This document shows positions 8,752-17,695 of a stretch of 64,000 nucleotides of DNA, piece by piece. The stretch is from Lysobacter capsici (GTDB taxonomy: Bacteria > Pseudomonadota > Gammaproteobacteria > Xanthomonadales > Xanthomonadaceae), in contig NZ_CP094357.1 of assembly GCF_014779555.2 (NCBI RefSeq), positions 5,022,001-5,086,000 of the forward strand, given 5' to 3'. A program made the position numbers and the translations under genes. Each line of letters opens with the position of its first letter. Positions within the stretch are counted from its first letter, which is position 1. The notes beneath the pieces were generated by a model that ran no database searches, was not told the origin of the DNA, and saw only the letters and a list, made by a program, of their open reading frames with translations.

Positions 8752-9126
8752 TCAGCCGCCCTTCTTGCTGCCGCCGCTGGACTGGACCTTGGCGACGTAA
8801 TTCTTGTACTCGTCCGGCGTCAGCGAACCATTGGCGTCGGAATCGGCCTGATCGAACACCTGACCCAGCGCCGGCACCGCGGCGGCTTCGGTCTTGCTCA
8901 GATTGCCGTCCTTGTCACCGTCGACGTCGGACCAGCTCTTCTTCTGCGGCGCGGCGGCGGTGGCCTGCGCGTCGCTCGCCGCGCCCGCATCCTGAGCGGC
9001 GCTGGCCGGGGTCGCCGCTTCGGTCGGCGGCGCCTGTTCGGCGGTCTGGGCGAACGCCATCGGCGCGGACAGCGAAGCAACCAGAGCCAACGTACCGATC
9101 AGCGACTTGCGGTTGGTGAAGTTCAT
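8752..9126 (-). CDS. Secreted EF-hand protein
   Basis: This 124-residue protein has a signal peptide (cleavage after AFA, about residue 26), an Ala/Thr/Pro-rich linker, and two Ca-binding loops: DVDGDKDGNLSK (about 68-79) and DQADSDANGSLT (about 92-103). Both keep acidic residues at positions 1, 3, 5 and a Gly at 6, with Glu/Asp at or near 12. It is probably a periplasmic or extracellular calcium-binding protein. AGGAGA precedes the ATG by 7 nt. Two conserved boxes lie 144-290 nt upstream and are shared with another small secreted-protein gene at 14.9 kb. Confidence 0.9.
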   Translation of the reverse strand: MNFTNRKSLIGTLALVASLSAPMAFAQTAEQAPPTEAATPASAAQDAGAASDAQATAAAPQKKSWSDVDGDKDGNLSKTEAAAVPALGQVFDQADSDANGSLTPDEYKNYVAKVQSSGGSKKGG

Positions 9127-9683
9127 GAGTCGTGTCTCCTGGAATGAGTGTGCTGTGCTGCGCGGTGCGAGCCGTCGATCGGCGTCGCTTGTTGCGCAGG
9201 GCGCTTACCGCACGGCCCCAACCTTGCCGCCGCGCGTCTGAACAAAACCGCGGACGCGGGTGTTAAAGCTACGTTCGCTTAACCACACGGCGCGGCGCAC
9301 GCGTTAGGGCCGCAACGCTGCGCGGGCCGAAAGCGCCGCAAAACGTGACCTGCGGCGAGAATCTGCGCACGCGTCATCGCGGCGATTTGCCTGAATGAAA
9401 CACAACGTTTACGAATTCGGCTGTCAACGAGGGATTGAGGTTCGAGGCGATCACTGGAAGGTGCGGCTCGAATTGAGGATTTGCAGCGATCTGAAACGAG
9501 ATCGCGAAGAGTGAAGGTGTTCTGATAAACGCCGTCGCGCCCATCGAGCGCTTGGCGTTTCAATTTTCACCGTGAGCGGCTCTGAGCCCCGAGGCTGTTC
9601 GACCCGACGAGACAGGGCCAGCGGCTGCCTCAACCGTATGCATTCAGACGATGCCTCGCGTACCGAAAGACGCGGATCGACCG
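9127..9683. other. Long intergenic region upstream of the EF-hand gene
   Basis: This 557-nt gap is less GC-rich than the coding DNA around it. It holds the two boxes described separately (9270-9412). The rest (9413-9683) shows no gene with a plausible ribosome binding site and no obvious hairpin. Confidence 0.5.
9270..9412 (-). promoter_or_regulatory. Conserved two-box module, copy A
   Basis: Read on the minus strand, box 1 (9391-9412) contains GTAAACGTT then TTTCATTCAG, and box 2 (9270-9283) is GTTAAGCGAACGTA. The same two boxes in the same order and strand recur at 15091-15220 upstream of a small lipoprotein gene. Spacing between boxes is 107 nt here and 94 nt there. They may be regulator sites or parts of promoters; neither matches a motif I can name. 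Confidence 0.55.
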
Positions 9684-10850
9684 CTAGGCACCGAACACGG
9701 ACAAACGCACCTCGTGCCGCGAATATCCGGGCGCCGCAACCCGCAGACAATCCTCAGCCTCTTGCTGCAACGCCGCCCGGTCCGCGGCCCGCGGCCGCTT
9801 GAACGTCTCGACGACCACCGTCGCGGTATCGCGTTCGCGCTGCAGCTTCCAGACGCCGGCGACGAAGCCGTCGATCAATACCGTCGCGGCCACCAGGCCG
9901 TTGCGGGTGAAGATCGCTCCGCGCAAGCCCTCGTCGAAGATGCGCGAGCGGTCGCGATGCGCCAGCAATACGTTGTCGAACTCCGGTAACAGCCGCACCG
10001 ACGCCGCCGTCTCGGGCGCGGGCCGCGGCGCATCGGGCAGATCGAACAACTCGGTGCCGGCCTCGTCGACAAACACACGCAGGCGCGGACGCAGGCGTTG
10101 CAGACGCTCGCGGGTGCCGGTCAGGCCCGACCATGCGCTCGCGTCGCGCGCGCTGGCCGGCCCGAACGCGGCCAGATAACGCAGCAGCATCGCATCGGCG
10201 GCATTTTCGTCGGCGTCTTCCGCGACCGGCGCGCCCAGCCAATCGTGGGCGACGGCGAAGGTCGCGGCCTGATGCGAATCCCAAACGCCGGCCGGCGGCA
10301 CATGCACCAGCAGCTCGATGCTACGCACCAGCTTCGCCAGCTCGGCGGTGTCGTGCGACGGCCAACGCGCCCGCAAGGCCTCGCCGAGCGCGGTCGCACT
10401 GAGCGCACCGCCCTGCAGCGCGTCGACGCCGGCCTTGCGCAATTCGCCCAGCTCCAGGCCGCGCAAGGCCTTGGCATGCGCGCTTTGCAACGACAGGCGC
10501 CGCAACACCGGCTGCAGCACCGGGCGCAGCGCGCGGTAATCGTCGGCGCTGACCAGGTGCAAGGTGCCGCGCATCATGGTCGCGCGCACGATCCGGCGCG
10601 CGCGCATGGCCTGGGTCAGATCGTCGAGAGCGAATTCGCGCAGCCGCGTCCACAGGCCGAGGTACGGCGGATTCGGCGCCTGCGCCTGCAAGCCGACCAG
10701 TTGCTCGATCATCGCCAGCGGCGACGCCGCGCTGCGTTCGAGCAGCGATTGCCGCGCCAGCAACGCGCGGTTGAGCGCGCGCGTGCCGAGCCGTTCGGGA
10801 TGGTCGGGACGTGTGCGGGCTACTCCGCGCGCTGCAGACGGCGTCGTCAC
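9684..10850 (-). CDS. Winged-helix DNA-binding domain protein (HTH_42/AlkZ-like)
   Basis: A 388-residue protein of the winged-helix family that includes DNA glycosylases AlkZ and YcaQ, which unhook interstrand crosslinks or alkylated bases. Family landmarks are LNRALLARQ, GLQAQAPNPPYLGLW (about 45-60), MRGTLHLV (about 95), a central HD-rich helix region and a C-terminal strand block ending in GFVAGVWK. The catalytic QxQ of AlkZ-type enzymes corresponds here to LQAQ. The start is uncertain: a GTG at 10850 avoids an Arg-rich, non-coding-looking extension, while ATG at 10955 would overlap the CPXCG gene. Confidence 0.8.
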   Translation of the reverse strand: MTTPSAARGVARTRPDHPERLGTRALNRALLARQSLLERSAASPLAMIEQLVGLQAQAPNPPYLGLWTRLREFALDDLTQAMRARRIVRATMMRGTLHLVSADDYRALRPVLQPVLRRLSLQSAHAKALRGLELGELRKAGVDALQGGALSATALGEALRARWPSHDTAELAKLVRSIELLVHVPPAGVWDSHQAATFAVAHDWLGAPVAEDADENAADAMLLRYLAAFGPASARDASAWSGLTGTRERLQRLRPRLRVFVDEAGTELFDLPDAPRPAPETAASVRLLPEFDNVLLAHRDRSRIFDEGLRGAIFTRNGLVAATVLIDGFVAGVWKLQRERDTATVVVETFKRPRAADRAALQQEAEDCLRVAAPGYSRHEVRLSVFGA

Positions 10851-10935
10851 AGTCGATGCAGTCTCGTTCGGCGCGGGGTCGTCGCAGCGGGCGCAGCGAA
10901 CCGTGGCGCGGCCTCTATGTCGGGAACCCCGCGAT

Positions 10936-11124
10936 TCACGCCTCGTCCTCGGCATAGACATCGACCCGCGGCTCGCCGTCTTCGTCGACGCTGACCGCGA
11001 CCACGATCGGTCGGCAGCACACCTGGCAATCTTCGATATAGCGCTGATCGCCCGCGGAATCGTCGACGATCAACTCGATCGGCTCGCCGCAGTAGGGACA
11101 ATCGACTTCGACACTGGGCAACAT
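10936..11124 (-). CDS. CPXCG-motif cysteine-rich protein
   Basis: This 62-residue protein carries [10 protein letters not shown] near residue 9 and [10 protein letters not shown] near residue 35, two zinc-knuckle halves that would hold one zinc ion. The length and acidic C-terminus (DVYAEDEA) fit the small CPXCG family, whose function is unknown. Start at 11124 because GAGG sits 6 nt upstream; two further in-frame ATGs at 11136 and 11157 are less well placed. The winged-helix gene follows on the same strand. Confidence 0.85.
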   Translation of the reverse strand: MLPSVEVDCPYCGEPIELIVDDSAGDQRYIEDCQVCCRPIVVAVSVDEDGEPRVDVYAEDEA

Positions 11125-11434
11125 CGCGCGCCTCATGGGGTCGCCGGGAATGGGCACAGCATGGTGGCGCGGCGCGGGGGCGTCCAGTGATCTTACTCAC
11201 GTCATGCGCGGCCCGATCGACCGGCCATGTCCGACGGTCCGAGGCGGCGCAGCACCCGCCGTGCGAGCTCGATCAGGCAACCCGCGCCCATCACCGCCGA
11301 CTAACCCGATCCGGCCCATGCTCGGCGCAGGGCCCAGGCTGGTAACCGTCGGGCCGGGCCGGTGCGATCCGCGTCGTTCGCCGACGCGGTCAGGCGGCGC
11401 TCGCTGTCCGCTCGCGAGCGCCCGGGAGACCGTC
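11125..11434. other. Divergent intergenic region
   Basis: This 310-nt region separates the minus-strand CPXCG gene from the plus-strand membrane protein. It should contain both promoters. No hairpin or repeat was seen. Confidence 0.4.
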
Positions 11435-11938
11435 ATGAAAACCCGCCACGTATTCAGCACGCCCGATCTCGTCGCCGCGCAGGCCACGATGGATGCGGCG
11501 CGCGAGGCCGGCGTCGACGACCGCGACATTCTGCTGATCGCGCGTTCGGATATCGAACTGGCCTCGATCCCCAACGAACGCAAGGAAGCCGACACCGACC
11601 TGATGCCGGCGGCTTTGCGCGGCGCGGGCTACGGCAGCGTGGCGGGCTTGCTCGCCGGGCTGACCGCGGTGGTGATCGCGCCGATCGGCCTGACCCTCGC
11701 CGGCGCGGCGGCGGCGACGGTGGCCGGCGGTCTGGTCGGGTGCTGGGCCTCGGCGTTGATGGGTTCGGCGTTGCCCGATCCGATCCGGCGCAAGTTCGAT
11801 GCGCTGATCCAGCAAGGCCGCATCCTGGTGATCATCGACGGCGATCGCGAACTGCTCGCGCAAGCCGAAGCGCGCGTGCTCGCCAATACCACCGACGTCG
11901 CCGTGCTGCCGTTCGATGCGCTCAGCGCGATGGCTTGA
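11435..11938 (+). CDS. Stress-type membrane protein (DUF1269-like)
   Basis: A 167-residue protein whose first 60 residues form a soluble alpha/beta segment (FSTPDLVAAQATMDAA...DILLIAR), followed by a Gly/Ala-rich double membrane pass with GYGSVAGLLAGL and GAAAATVAGGLVG, then a cytosolic C-terminus with VLPFDAL. This layout resembles the DUF1269/general-stress 17M-like proteins. The Gly zipper suggests helix packing or oligomerisation. GGGAGA lies 9 nt before the ATG. Role unknown. Confidence 0.7.
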   Translation: MKTRHVFSTPDLVAAQATMDAAREAGVDDRDILLIARSDIELASIPNERKEADTDLMPAALRGAGYGSVAGLLAGLTAVVIAPIGLTLAGAAAATVAGGLVGCWASALMGSALPDPIRRKFDALIQQGRILVIIDGDRELLAQAEARVLANTTDVAVLPFDALSAMA

Positions 11939-12295
11939 AGCCACGGCGGTTTAAAGCCGCGATGGCGGCAAGCGGGCGATCCCGAGCGGCGCGATAAGCC
12001 GATCGTGTGCCGCGCATGCGCGTTTGCATACGCGGTCGGCACAAACGCATCCGTGTTGCGTCGCGCCGTGCGAAACCGCATGCGCGCGATGGTGAGAACT
12101 GCGTCGTGTTCCCCGCACGGCGCGCTTACGATTTCCTAGCGCGAACACCCCATTGCCCGCGTGATCGCGGTTGCGAATCGCGGCAGCGTTCGCGCCTGCG
12201 CCGCGAACTGCCGAACCGGTCGCAAGACCGCCCCGGCTTCGATGGCACTCTCGGCCGGCCTCAACCCCACGTCACCGGATCCCGGAGAAACGCAG
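11939..12295. other. Intergenic region upstream of the sugar dehydrogenase
   Basis: A 357-nt gap containing the dehydrogenase promoter and its ribosome binding site (GGAGA, 8 nt before the ATG at 12296). No terminator for the upstream gene and no repeat was recognised. Confidence 0.4.
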
Positions 12296-13459
12296 ATGAA
12301 ACGTTCGACGCTCTCCATCGTGTGCTCCACCGCGCTGCTGGCCGCGTTCGCCGCGCCGGCCGCGGCCACGCCCGACAACGCCGCGCAGGACAACGACACC
12401 GCCGACGCCAGCGCCCAGGCGGTCAAGGCCAATCCGTTCACCGCGACCGAAGTCGCGCGCTTCAACGAACCCTGGGCAATGACCTTCCTGCCCAACGGCC
12501 GCCTGCTGGTCACCGAAAAGCGCGGCGTGCTCAAGGTGCTGACCATCGGCGGCACCGCGCAGACGATCACCGGCGTACCGGCGGTGGCCTACGGCGGTCA
12601 GGGCGGTTTCGGCGATGTGGTTCTGCATCCGCAGTACGCGACCAACGGTCTGGTCTACATCAGCTATGCCGAGAAAGGCAGCACCACCGGCACCGCCGGC
12701 GCGACCGTCGCGCGCGCCAAGCTCACCCTCACCAGCAGCGGCGGCTCGCTGAGCAATCTGCAGGTGCTGTGGCGTCAGCCGAAAGTCAGCGGCAGCAATC
12801 ACTACGGTCATCGCATCGCGTTCGGCCCGGATCGCAAGCTGTGGATCACCTCCAGCGAACGGCAGAAGTTCGATCCGGCGCAGGATCTGAACTCGCCGCT
12901 GGGCAAGGTGATCCGGCTCAACGACGACGGCACCGTGCCGACCGACAACCCGTTCTACAGCCGCGGCGGCGTCGCCGCGACGGTGTGGTCGTACGGCCAC
13001 CGCAACCTGCTCGGCATCGCCTTCGATGCGCAGAGCAAGCTGTGGATCCACGAGATGGGCCCGATGGGCGGCGACGAACTCAATCTGATCGAACGCGGCT
13101 CCAACTACGGTTGGCCGCTGGTGTCGCAGGGCGATCACTACGACGGCACGCCGATCCCGCGCCACAGCACGCGCCCGGACCTCAACGCGCCCGAAGCGTG
13201 GTGGAACCCGGTGATCGCGCCGGCCGGTTTCGTGATCTATTCGGGGACGCGCTTCCCGGCCTGGAACGGCAGCGGCCTGATCGGCGGCCTGGCCTCGCAA
13301 GCGCTGGTGCGAGTGCGCTTCAACGGCAACACCGCGGCCGAGGCCGAGCGCTACCCGATGGGCAAGCGCATTCGCGAAGTCGAGCAAGGCCCCAATGGCG
13401 ATGTGTGGCTGTTGGAGGATGGGGCTAATGCGCGGTTGTTGCGGCTCACTCCGATTTGA
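12296..13459 (+). CDS. PQQ-dependent aldose sugar dehydrogenase, periplasmic
   Basis: A 387-residue secreted six-blade beta-propeller of the soluble glucose/aldose dehydrogenase family (GSDH). It oxidises aldoses at C1 using PQQ and calcium. After a signal peptide (cleavage after AAA, about 24) comes [19 protein letters not shown], then the catalytic-His segment [13 protein letters not shown] (about 165), [12 protein letters not shown] and [17 protein letters not shown], which lines the PQQ site. The length fits bacterial Asd/YliI-type enzymes. It is single, with a strong bidirectional terminator behind it. Confidence 0.9.
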   Translation: MKRSTLSIVCSTALLAAFAAPAAATPDNAAQDNDTADASAQAVKANPFTATEVARFNEPWAMTFLPNGRLLVTEKRGVLKVLTIGGTAQTITGVPAVAYGGQGGFGDVVLHPQYATNGLVYISYAEKGSTTGTAGATVARAKLTLTSSGGSLSNLQVLWRQPKVSGSNHYGHRIAFGPDRKLWITSSERQKFDPAQDLNSPLGKVIRLNDDGTVPTDNPFYSRGGVAATVWSYGHRNLLGIAFDAQSKLWIHEMGPMGGDELNLIERGSNYGWPLVSQGDHYDGTPIPRHSTRPDLNAPEAWWNPVIAPAGFVIYSGTRFPAWNGSGLIGGLASQALVRVRFNGNTAAEAERYPMGKRIREVEQGPNGDVWLLEDGANARLLRLTPI

Positions 13460-13464
13460 GGAAT

Positions 13465-13646
13465 GAGTTCAGAGGAGTGAGGAGTGAGTAAAAGCGGTTA
13501 ACGCGCCTGCGCGATCCTCGCGAGAAAAAAAGCGGGCTTCGGCCCGCTTTTTTTTGCTCCGCGCTTGCACTCGCCCGTTTCTCATTCCTCTTGACTCTTT
13601 GCGCTCCACCGCCCCGCACTTACTCGTTCCTCACTCCTCTCAACTC
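13465..13646. repeat. Long imperfect inverted repeat flanking a terminator
   Basis: The 26-nt arms at 13465-13490 and 13621-13646 are reverse complements with 3 mismatches. Each arm includes the short unit GAGGAGTGAGGAGTGAG or its complement. They bracket the bidirectional terminator and the gap between two convergent genes. It may be a REP-like element or the relic of a larger palindrome. Confidence 0.75.
13525..13555. terminator. Bidirectional Rho-independent terminator
   Basis: Seven A, then GCGGGC, TTCG, GCCCGC and eight T. The UUCG tetraloop and flanking A/T runs make it functional for both convergent genes (sugar dehydrogenase and lytic transglycosylase). Confidence 0.97.
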
Positions 13647-13655
13647 ACTCCTGCT

Positions 13656-14450
13656 TCACTGCGCCGCCTTCAACACCGGCTTCCGCGTCCCCATCGCCAA
13701 CTGATAACGCTGATGCAGCGCCTGCACCTTGGCGATGTATTCCTGGGTTTCGCGATACGGCGGCACGCCGCCATAGCGGGTGACCGTGCCGATGCCCGCG
13801 TTGTAGGCCGCCGCGACCAGCATCAGGTCGTTGTTGTAGCGGCGCATCAACGCCTTGAGATGACGCGCGCCGGCGTTGATCGATTCGGCCGAGGAGAACG
13901 GATCGACCACGCCGTATTCCTTCGCGGTGTCCGGCATCAGCTGCATCACGCCCTGCGCGCCCTTGCTCGACACCGCCTTCTCGTTGAAGCCGCTTTCGGC
14001 ATGCGCGATCGCGCGCAGCCAGGCATCGTCGAGGCCGTTGGCCTTGGCGGCGCTGCTGAACTGCTTGGGGAATTTGTCCAGCTGCGGCTTGCCGACCGTG
14101 CCCAGGCCCGGATGCGCGGGCTCGCCCGGCGGCGTCTCGACGGTGAAGCCCATCACCCGCACCGAACCGGGCAGCTTGCGCGTGCTGTAGACGGTCTTGC
14201 CGTCCTGCTGGCGCTCGTAGAGATTGCCGTTGATCACGCCCATCTCGCCCCACAGATTGGGCAGCTTGACCGCGTTGTCGTCGATCTCGCGCGCGGTGCA
14301 GCGCGAACCGGGCTCCGGCGCGGTCGCCAGGCTGACCGTGCCGTCGCGCACGCAGCGGTACACGGTGCGCGCCTGCGCGCCGGCCGTCAGCGCCAGCAGC
14401 AGCGTGGCGACGACGAGGCGCGGCAGGGATTTAGATGGACGCGCGTTCAT
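13656..14450 (-). CDS. Lytic transglycosylase (SLT domain)
   Basis: A 264-residue secreted enzyme cleaving peptidoglycan between MurNAc and GlcNAc to leave 1,6-anhydro ends. A signal peptide (to AQA, about 27) is followed by a small Cys-bearing DUF4124-like segment (VYRCVRDG), then the SLT fold: AIAHAESGFNEKAVSSKGAQG with the catalytic Glu in HAESG, MQLMPDTAKEYGV, and AAYNAGIGTV near the C-terminus. The architecture matches family 1 transglycosylases of Xanthomonadaceae. ATG at 14450 is used; another in-frame ATG lies 21 nt upstream. Confidence 0.92.
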   Translation of the reverse strand: MNARPSKSLPRLVVATLLLALTAGAQARTVYRCVRDGTVSLATAPEPGSRCTAREIDDNAVKLPNLWGEMGVINGNLYERQQDGKTVYSTRKLPGSVRVMGFTVETPPGEPAHPGLGTVGKPQLDKFPKQFSSAAKANGLDDAWLRAIAHAESGFNEKAVSSKGAQGVMQLMPDTAKEYGVVDPFSSAESINAGARHLKALMRRYNNDLMLVAAAYNAGIGTVTRYGGVPPYRETQEYIAKVQALHQRYQLAMGTRKPVLKAAQ

Positions 14451-14625
14451 GGGGCGCGATTCTAGGGCCATGCACGGCCCGCGCCAGCGCCACAGGTCAG
14501 GGGGCCGGCGCGGCGTTCACGAATGCAGCGGCGGCGTTCAGCCTGGCCGCGTGGGTCGCGCAGGGACGGCGCGGGTGGATCATTCGGCAACCGGTTCCAA
14601 AAGGCCGCCCCGCAACGAATGTCCC

Positions 14626-14653
14626 AACAAAACGGGCGGCTCGTGGCCGCCCG
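14626..14653 (-). terminator. Rho-independent terminator of the small lipoprotein gene
   Basis: CGGGCGGC (14633-14640), a 5-nt loop and GCCGCCCG (14646-14653). On the minus strand it is followed by TTTTGTTG. It lies about 40 nt after the stop at 14693. Confidence 0.88.
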
Positions 14654-14692
14654 CGGTGAATATTGCGCAGCCCGCGGGCTACGCGCCTGGGT

Positions 14693-14878
14693 TCAAGTCC
14701 CCGAACCGTCGCCGGTCGCGGGCGGCGCGCCGCCGGTGTCGGCCGGTGCCGCTTCGGCGGGCGTCGCGCTGGACGCGGCCGGCGCGTCGGTGGTCTCGCC
14801 CTTGCTCGCGCAGGCGGCGAGCGACAGCGTGCCAGCGGCGGCCAATACGTACAGTGCGTTGCGGATCGTGGTGTTCAT
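14693..14878 (-). CDS. Small Ala-rich lipoprotein
   Basis: A 61-residue lipoprotein with a short signal peptide and lipobox LSLAAC (lipid-modified Cys at 23), then about 38 residues rich in Ala, Pro, Thr and Gly with no predicted fold. GGAGG lies 11 nt before the ATG. Size and composition recall entericidin-like or linker lipoproteins, but no family is assigned. The region upstream carries copy B of the two-box module. Confidence 0.82.
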   Translation of the reverse strand: MNTTIRNALYVLAAAGTLSLAACASKGETTDAPAASSATPAEAAPADTGGAPPATGDGSGT

Positions 14879-15646
14879 GGATGCGGTTACCTCCGTTCGT
14901 GGCCGGGACGCTTGCGGGTCCCGGCGTCGGTTGCTTCGGTGAAAGGCGAGCGATGCATTCGACCGCACTCGCCGCGATCGAATCGGCTGCCGCCGCGCTG
15001 GTCTGTCGGAATGTTTTGTCGAGAACGGCGGCAGCGCATGCACACTGGCGTCACCGCGATGAACCACAGTGCGACGGCGGTCCGCCTGGGTACGTTTTCT
15101 TAACCCGCTGCACGCGGATGTTCGCTAGGTCCACGCATCCAGGCGCTGAAACTGTGCGCTGCGCCGCGTTGATGGGCGATGCGCGATGGCTTTCGCGGCT
15201 GAATGGAACAAAACGTTTACAACTCGCCCTTTGCGAAAACCTGCCGCAAGCGCGAATCCCGCATCGGCATCGACAAAGACCAACGGATCTTCGTCGGCTT
15301 GCTCGCGATGAGCGATCGCTTGTTTGCGACGCGACAACGAGTTCGCTTGCGATCGCTTGTTCGCAGGCCGCGACGCATCGCCCACAAAGACCGCGCAAAT
15401 CGACCGACAAAACGCAGCGCGATGTCCCTTCCGCCGGCGGACAAAGCGCTCCGCCCGCACTCATCCCACCTGCCCGACCGCGCCGCGGCTTGACCCGCTT
15501 CGACCAAGGGCGGCCAGGATCGAGCACGCCGGCCTTGCATAGCCACATGCCGCAACGCACATTGAAACCCGCCGCCCACACCCTCTAAGGTGCGGGCAGA
15601 CCGGCGCAGCCAACGCCGCACGCCACCGAGCGAGGGGAATCACCTT
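14879..15646. other. Long intergenic region between divergent genes
   Basis: This 768-nt gap contains copy B of the two-box module (15091-15220) and, at about 15310-15372, two near-copies of the GATCGCTTGTT...CGACG motif built around GCGATCGC palindromes. A 97-codon open frame starting at 15203 lacks a ribosome binding site and is not credible. Confidence 0.5.
15091..15220 (-). promoter_or_regulatory. Conserved two-box module, copy B
   Basis: On the minus strand box 1 (15199-15220) contains GTAAACGTT then TTCCATTCAG, and box 2 (15091-15104) is GTTAAGAAAACGTA. They match copy A at 9270-9412 in order, strand and approximate spacing, and lie 213-340 nt upstream of the lipoprotein start. Confidence 0.55.
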
Positions 15647-16987
15647 TTGAGCCAGCCGCCGAGCCAGCCGACGCCGCACGCGTCCGTCCCGTCCTCGTCC
15701 ACCCTCAGCCAGACGCCCGGCACCGTGCGCGCGGTCAGCCGCTGGCAGATCGTCGGCCTGTCGATCAACGACGTGATCGGCAGCGGCATCTACCTGCTGC
15801 CGGCCGCCGCCGCGCTGCTGCTCGGGCCGGCCAGTCTGTGGGCGGTGCTGCTGGCGGGCTTCGCGGTCGCGCTGCTGGTGCTGTGCTACGCCCAGGCCGC
15901 CAGCTACTTCGATCAGCCCGGCGGCGGCTATCTGTATGCGCGCGAGGCGTTCGGGCCGTTCGCCGGGTTCGAGGTCGGCTGGATGCTGCTGCTGACCCGC
16001 ATCTCCACCGCCGCCTCGCTGAGCAACGGCCTGGCCGAGGCGGTGGCGTTGTTCTGGCCCGCGGCCAAGGCCGGGCCGGCGCGGGTGTTCGTGGTCGCCG
16101 GGTCGCTGGCGCTGCTGGTGCTGATCAACGTGATCGGCGTGCGCACCGCCGCGCGCGCCGGCGTCGCCCTGGCGATCGGCAAGCTGGTGCCGCTGGTGCT
16201 GTTCGTGGCGATCGGCGCGTTCTACTTCGACCCGAGCCTGCTGCATACCGATGCGCCGTTCCCGGTGCACAACCTCGGTGAAGCCGCGTTGCTGCTGCTG
16301 TTCGCCTACGCCGGCTTCGAGAACCTGCCCGCCGCCGCCGGCGAATACCGCAACCCGCGCCGCGACGTGCCGTTCGCGCTGCTGACCATGATCGTGCTGG
16401 TCACGATCATCTACTTCACCGTGCAGTTGGTCGCGTTGGGCACGCTGCCCGGCATCGCGACATCGTCCAGCCCCTTGGCCGAAGCGGCCGCGCGTTTCAG
16501 CGGCACGGGCCTGGCTTTGGTGCTGACCATCGGCGCGGCGATCTCGATCCTGGGCACCAACAGCAACACGGTGATGATGGGGCCGCGCTATCTGCTGGCA
16601 TTGTCGAAGGACGGCTACGGCCCGCGCGCGCTCGGCGCGATCCATCCGCGCTTCCACACCCCGGCGCGCGCGGTGCTGTTCATCGGCGTGATCGCGCTGG
16701 CGCTGGCGCTGACCGGTTCGTTCCAGCAACTGGCGCTGTTGTCGGTGGTCGCGCGGCTGTGCACCTACATCGGCACCGCGGTGTCGGTGCTGGTGCTGCA
16801 AAAGCGCCACCACGGCCGCGAGGGCGCGCTGCATCTGCCCGGCGGGCCGTTGATTCCGATCGCCGCGATCGTGTTATCGCTCGGATTGCTGGCCAGCGCG
16901 AGCACCGCCAACCTGATCGCCGCCGCGGTCGCGCTGGCGATCGGCGCGGTGATCTACAAGCTGCGACGCAAGCCCGAGGCGACCTGA
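15647..16987 (+). CDS. APC-family amino acid permease
   Basis: A 446-residue inner-membrane transporter of the amino acid-polyamine-organocation family with about 12 helices. The substrate-binding unwound helix 1 is seen as SINDVIGSGIYLLPAA, followed by ASYFDQPGGGYLYAREAFGP in the helix 2-3 region and FAYAGFENLPAAAGE in helix 6. The substrate cannot be read from sequence. The start is a TTG at 15647 with GAGGGG 10 nt upstream; a GTG 57 nt earlier has no ribosome binding site. The N-terminal tail is Pro/Ser-rich. Confidence 0.85.
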   Translation: MSQPPSQPTPHASVPSSSTLSQTPGTVRAVSRWQIVGLSINDVIGSGIYLLPAAAALLLGPASLWAVLLAGFAVALLVLCYAQAASYFDQPGGGYLYAREAFGPFAGFEVGWMLLLTRISTAASLSNGLAEAVALFWPAAKAGPARVFVVAGSLALLVLINVIGVRTAARAGVALAIGKLVPLVLFVAIGAFYFDPSLLHTDAPFPVHNLGEAALLLLFAYAGFENLPAAAGEYRNPRRDVPFALLTMIVLVTIIYFTVQLVALGTLPGIATSSSPLAEAAARFSGTGLALVLTIGAAISILGTNSNTVMMGPRYLLALSKDGYGPRALGAIHPRFHTPARAVLFIGVIALALALTGSFQQLALLSVVARLCTYIGTAVSVLVLQKRHHGREGALHLPGGPLIPIAAIVLSLGLLASASTANLIAAAVALAIGAVIYKLRRKPEAT

Positions 16988-17119
16988 TTCGCTTACCGGT
17001 GGGCCTGGCCCGAGCAGGTTGGCAACGGCGCGAATGCGACGCGCCGGCGCCCGCCCGCTTGACCTGAACCAAGATTGAGGTTTTAGCCTGCACGCCTTCC
17101 CTTCCTGTGGAATGCCTGC

Positions 17120-17695
17120 ATGAATCCCAATCTCCATCTGGCGCTGATCTACGGCAGCGCCCGCGAGGGCCGTTTCTGCGACGTGGTCGCCGACTGGGCG
17201 AAGCGCCGCATCCTGCGTCATGGCGGTTTCGACGTCGACGTCATCGATCCGGTGGACTGGCCGCTGTCGGGCCGCATCGGCCGCCAGGACGAAGCGCGGC
17301 TGCAATCCCTGCGGCAACGCCTGCACGCCGCCGATGCGTTCGTGGTGGTGACGCCCGAGTACAACCACGGCTATCCGGCGCCGTTGAAGGCCTTGATCGA
17401 TGCCTGCTACGAACCGTGGCAGGCCAAGCCGGTCGCGTTCGTGAGCTACGGCGCCAGTTCCGGCGGCCTGCGCGCGATCGAGCAACTGCGTCAGGTCTAC
17501 GGCGAGTTGCACGCAGTCACCCTGCGCGACTGCGTCACCCTGGCGCACGCGTGGCGCCAGTTCGGCCCCGACAGCGAACTGCGCGAACCGCAGGCCGCGC
17601 ACAAGGCGATGACCACCTTGCTGTCGCGCCTGAGCTGGTGGGCGCTGGCCTTGCGCGATGCGCGCGCCAGCACGCCGTACGAGGTGGCCGCATGA
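17120..17695 (+). CDS. NADPH-dependent FMN reductase (flavodoxin-like)
   Basis: A 191-residue flavoprotein that reduces FMN or quinones with NAD(P)H. The N-terminal YGSAREGRF binds the FMN phosphate. TPEYNHGYPAPLKALID (about 82-98) is the hallmark flavin-ring and dimer motif, and SYGASSGGLRA completes the pocket. It overlaps the next gene by 4 nt (ATGA), so the two are translationally coupled. Physiological acceptor unknown. Confidence 0.9.
   Translation: MNPNLHLALIYGSAREGRFCDVVADWAKRRILRHGGFDVDVIDPVDWPLSGRIGRQDEARLQSLRQRLHAADAFVVVTPEYNHGYPAPLKALIDACYEPWQAKPVAFVSYGASSGGLRAIEQLRQVYGELHAVTLRDCVTLAHAWRQFGPDSELREPQAAHKAMTTLLSRLSWWALALRDARASTPYEVAA

Noticed and set aside
14660-14712. Possible tRNA T-loop (GGTTCAAGTCC) near 14691
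   Set aside because: No acceptor stem, D-loop or anticodon arm could be fitted; the site overlaps the lipoprotein stop and its terminator.
15203-15493. A 97-codon plus-strand frame in the intergenic gap
   Set aside because: No ribosome binding site, Arg-rich composition and no homologous look. The start overlaps the two-box module.
15461-16834. A 457-codon minus-strand frame opposite the permease
   Set aside because: It is Arg/Gln/His-rich, antisense to a clear transporter, with no family resemblance.
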